Positions 61,605 through 64,000 of a stretch of 64,000 nt of DNA are shown here, in pieces; the stretch's first letter is position 1; every line of letters begins with the position of its first letter. Below the pieces are notes generated by a model that worked only from the letters and a program-made list of their open reading frames with translations, was not told the origin of the DNA and searched no databases. A program made the position numbers and the translations under genes. The DNA comes from Streptomyces novaecaesareae (GTDB lineage Bacteria; Actinomycetota; Actinomycetes; Streptomycetales; Streptomycetaceae). Where the stretch lies: NCBI RefSeq assembly GCF_000716875.1, contig NZ_JNWQ01000017.1:25473-89472 (forward strand). The letters run 5' to 3'.

Positions 61605-62014
61605 GCGAGCAGCGGGATCTCGATGGCCGGGCACTTGTCCATCACCATGGCCAGCCCGGCCTCCCGGGTCCGCTCGTACGCGGCCTCGTCCACCACACCG
61701 AGCTGGAACCAGACCGCCTTCGCCCCGACCGCCACCGCCTGCTCGGCCACCTCCCCGGCCAGCGCGCTGTTCACGAACACGTCCACCACGTCAACTTGGA
61801 ACGGGATCTCGGCGAGCGAGGCGTAGCCCTGCTCGCCGAGGACCGTCTCGGCCTTCGGGTGCACGGGCACGATCCGCTTGCCGTACTTCTGGAGCACCCG
61901 GGCCACGCCGTACGCCGCCCGGGAGGTGTTGGTGGAGAGACCGACCACGGCCCAGGTGTCCCCGGTGCCGGTGAGGATCTCGCGGACCGTCGCTTCGTCG
62001 CCGTAGCTCGTCAT
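61601..62014 (-). CDS. CoA-binding domain protein (YccU-like)
   Basis: 137 residues, one Rossmann-type CoA-binding domain: [22 protein letters not shown], then [24 protein letters not shown] (in parts), [15 protein letters not shown] and [14 protein letters not shown]. It resembles the nucleotide-binding part of succinyl-CoA synthetases but has no catalytic domain. Role unknown. It is convergent with the dipeptidase gene. 62015-62259 upstream contains no convincing gene. Confidence 0.85.
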   Translation of the reverse strand: MTSYGDEATVREILTGTGDTWAVVGLSTNTSRAAYGVARVLQKYGKRIVPVHPKAETVLGEQGYASLAEIPFQVDVVDVFVNSALAGEVAEQAVAVGAKAVWFQLGVVDEAAYERTREAGLAMVMDKCPAIEIPLLA

Positions 62015-62259
62015 GCCGGTACCAACGACGGCCGGGGGTGGGGGATTCCGGCCGCGGGCTCAGACGTCGAAGGCTCCGTCCCAGTTGTCGAGCGCCCACC
62101 CCGCGTAGGCGAGGGGCGAGAGGACGGCGGCCGCTGTCGCGGTGCCGATCAGCCGCCCGAACTCGCATGGGATCTGAACGTGTTCAAACTCCGAGGGTGC
62201 CCCGGAAACGCGTCCGCCCCCAGGGGAGGCCTGGGGGCGGACCCCCGAAGCGGGAGGGG

Positions 62260-63597
62260 TCAGCTGGGGCGGCCCAGGGCGCGGTAGGTCCAGCCGGCGG
62301 CGCGCCAGGCTTCGGCGTCGAGGACGTTGCGGCCGTCGAGGAGGCGGCGTTCGGCGACCACGGCGCCGAGCTCGGCCGGGTCCAGCTCGCGGAACTCGGC
62401 CCACTCGGTGAGGTGCAGGACGACGTGGGCGCCCTCGGCGGCCTCCAGGGCGGAGCCGGCGTACGTGAGGGAGGGGAACATCTTCCGGGCGTTGTCCACG
62501 GCCTTCGGGTCGTAGACGGTGACCTGGGCGCCCTGAAGCTGGATCTGGGCGGCCACGTTGAGGGCGGGGGAGTCCCGGATGTCGTCCGAGTTGGGCTTGA
62601 AGGCGGCGCCGAGGACGGCGACCCGGCGGCCCAGGAAACCGCCGCCGCACTGCTCGCGGGCCAGCTCGACCATCCGGGAGCGGCGGCGCATGTTGATCGA
62701 GTCGACCTCGCGCAGGAAGGTCAGTGCCTGGTCGGCGCCGAGCTCGCCGGCCCTGGCCATGAACGCGCGGATGTCCTTGGGCAGGCAGCCGCCGCCGAAG
62801 CCGAGGCCGGAGTTGAGGAACTTGCGGCCGATCCGCTCGTCGTAGCCGAGCGCGGTGGAGAGCAGGGTGACGTCCGCGCCGGCCGCCTCGCAGACCTCGG
62901 CCATCGCGTTGATGAAGGAGATCTTGGTGGCCAGGAAGGAGTTGGCTGCGGCCTTGACCAGCTCGGCGGTCGCGAAGTCGGTGACCACGAACGGCACTCC
63001 GGCGGCGATCGGCTCGGCGTACACCTCGCGCAGCAGCCGCTCGGCCCGCTCGCTCTGGGTGCCGATCACGATCCGGTCCGGCCGCAGGGTGTCCTGGACG
63101 GCGAAGCCCTCGCGCAGGAACTCCGGGTTCCAGGCGAGTTCGGCACCCTCGCCGACCGGCGCCAGCGCGGTCAGCCGCTCGGCCAGCCGGCTGGCCGAGC
63201 CGACCGGGACGGTCGACTTGCCGACCACCAGGGCGGGCCGGGTCAGGTGCGGCGCGAGCTCGTCGATCGCGGTGTCGACGTACGACATGTCGGCGGCGAA
63301 CTCGCCCTTGCGCTGCGGGGTGTTGACGCAGATGAAGTGCACGTCGCCGAACTCGGCGGCCTCCTGGGCGGAGGTGGTGAAGCGCAGTCGCCCGGTCGAA
63401 CCCTCGTGCCCGGCCACGTGCTTGAGCAGCAGCTCGGACAGCCCCGGCTCGTACATCGGGACGCGGCCGGCGGTGAGCATGGCGATCTTGTCGGGGTCGA
63501 TGTCCAGACCCAGCACCTCGAAGCCGAACTCGGCCATCGCGGCGGCATGCGTGGCGCCGAGGTAGCCGGTGCCGATCACGGAGATGCGGAGGGTCAC
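62260..63597 (-). CDS. UDP-glucose/GDP-mannose dehydrogenase family protein
   Basis: 445 residues with the three family domains: N-terminal NAD-binding ISVIGTGYLGATHA; the central domain with GKSTVPVGSA, WNPEFLREGFAV and KAAANSFLATKISFINA; the catalytic Cys in NSGLGFGGGCLPKDI; and the C-terminal UDP-binding FKPNSDDIRDSPAL. It oxidises a UDP- or GDP-sugar to the uronate in two NAD-dependent steps, most likely UDP-glucose, for cell-surface glycans. The GTG at 63597 follows AGGGAGA. Its leader contains a 21-base direct repeat. Confidence 0.94.
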   Translation of the reverse strand: MTLRISVIGTGYLGATHAAAMAEFGFEVLGLDIDPDKIAMLTAGRVPMYEPGLSELLLKHVAGHEGSTGRLRFTTSAQEAAEFGDVHFICVNTPQRKGEFAADMSYVDTAIDELAPHLTRPALVVGKSTVPVGSASRLAERLTALAPVGEGAELAWNPEFLREGFAVQDTLRPDRIVIGTQSERAERLLREVYAEPIAAGVPFVVTDFATAELVKAAANSFLATKISFINAMAEVCEAAGADVTLLSTALGYDERIGRKFLNSGLGFGGGCLPKDIRAFMARAGELGADQALTFLREVDSINMRRRSRMVELAREQCGGGFLGRRVAVLGAAFKPNSDDIRDSPALNVAAQIQLQGAQVTVYDPKAVDNARKMFPSLTYAGSALEAAEGAHVVLHLTEWAEFRELDPAELGAVVAERRLLDGRNVLDAEAWRAAGWTYRALGRPS

Positions 63598-63613
63598 GGG
63601 TTCTCCCTGGAGG

Positions 63614-63648
63614 CGGACTCGACCGGTCTGGAAACGGACTCGACCGGT
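63614..63648. repeat. 14-bp direct repeats in the UDP-sugar dehydrogenase leader
   Basis: CGGACTCGACCGGT occurs at 63614-63627 and again at 63635-63648, 21 bases apart (two helical turns). It lies 17-51 bases before the start of the minus-strand dehydrogenase gene. It may be a binding site for a dimer on one face of the DNA. The 63649-63880 space also holds TCACTGGAC-type short repeats and an inverted CTAC/GTAG near 63747, but no gene. Confidence 0.35.
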
Positions 63649-63880
63649 ACGGATTCCCCTGATGCTATCCGCCCTGCCCGGGCGTGCACGGATCGCCTGC
63701 ACGCCCGGGACGCTAGGCAGCCGCAGGTCGGAGCCCTAGGATCTCTACTGAACGGTAGTTAACCCCGGGTTCGACGCCGATCGGACCGGTTCGATCGGAC
63801 CGGAACCGACTCCGGCCACCGGGCCCGGGTCACTGGACTGCGGCACTGGACTTCGGTCACTGGACGACGAGGCAGGCATC

Positions 63881-64000
63881 ATGGCGGGCAGCGCGGCTGA
63901 CTTCGATCTCTTCCGTATCTCCGAGGAGCACGAGATGCTTCGTGAGGCGGTGCGTTCGCTGGCCGAGGCGAAGATCGCTCCGTTCGCGGCGGAGGTGGAC
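63881..64000 (+). CDS. Acyl-CoA dehydrogenase, 5' part only
   Basis: The first 40 codons read MAGSAADFDLFRISEEHEML then REAVRSLAEAKIAPFAAEVD, the typical N-terminal helix of acyl-CoA dehydrogenases (ISEEHEMLREAVR..L...KIAPFA). The gene continues past the window edge. It is divergent from the UDP-sugar dehydrogenase gene. The function is oxidation of an acyl-CoA with FAD; the chain preference is not visible. Confidence 0.85.
   Translation, partial: MAGSAADFDLFRISEEHEMLREAVRSLAEAKIAPFAAEVD

Noticed and set aside
62060..62182. Minus-strand stretch ending ALDNWDGAFDV with one hydrophobic segment
   Set aside because: No start codon and ribosome site in frame near it; the longer frame is only a shadow of the sugar dehydrogenase gene.

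Overview
This is a high-GC actinobacterial chromosome segment, very probably from the Streptomycetaceae (Streptomyces or Kitasatospora). The evidence is strong G/C bias at third codon positions, GTG and TTG starts with GGAGG-type ribosome sites, many ATGA/GTGA gene overlaps, and family-typical genes: acyl-CoA carboxylase with an epsilon subunit, Cya adenylate cyclase, a CdgE-like GGDEF protein, XRE/DUF397 pairs and the tiny MmpB-type membrane protein. No phage, plasmid backbone, CRISPR array, rRNA or tRNA was seen.

Layout. Positions 1-13.8 kb hold conserved metabolism: an NAD(P)H-quinone dehydrogenase, a DeoR regulator, the biotin carboxylase alpha chain, Maf, MmpB, acyl-CoA carboxylase epsilon and beta chains, biotin protein ligase, adenylate cyclase and a GAF-GGDEF protein. 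Positions 14.0-23.5 kb are an accessory island, the most unusual part of the window. Six tightly coupled genes encode a cyclase-like protein, a P-loop NTPase, an SPFH-vWA fusion, a TerY-like vWA protein, a PP2C phosphatase and a membrane kinase. Facing them is a two-gene operon for a Crp/Fnr-type sensor and a Pycsar-type membrane effector. A TetR/macrolide-glycosyltransferase pair follows.

Positions 25.7-35.5 kb are histidine utilisation: hutH, an RpiR-type regulator, hutU, an M20 amidohydrolase, hutF and hutI, interrupted by small genes and a Uma2 gene. Together these convert histidine to urocanate, imidazolonepropionate, formiminoglutamate and then N-formylglutamate or glutamate. Positions 35.5-51 kb are a second, mosaic accessory region: XRE/DUF397/DUF6879 regulators, a WXG100/DUF1023 operon, a transposase relic, an anti-sigma-like ATPase operon, a NUDIX gene, a possible RiPP cassette (small peptide, hairpin, JmjC oxygenase, small helper, aldo/keto reductase), a kinase-like phosphotransferase and a pentapeptide-repeat gene. 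It contains two truncated copies of the 3' end of the S9 peptidase gene that borders it on the right, which suggests repeated insertion at that gene end.

Positions 51-64 kb return to core genes: S9 peptidase, POT peptide transporter, a two-component system, a SnoaL-like protein, GtrA, purK-purE, a dipeptidase, a CoA-binding protein, a UDP-sugar dehydrogenase and the start of an acyl-CoA dehydrogenase.

Two near-identical TGTGA-N6-TCACA-like sites (upstream of the carboxylase alpha gene and of the two-component system), plus a weaker one upstream of cya, suggest that a chromosomal Crp regulates several genes here. All functional calls rest on reading motifs by eye. No database search was run.
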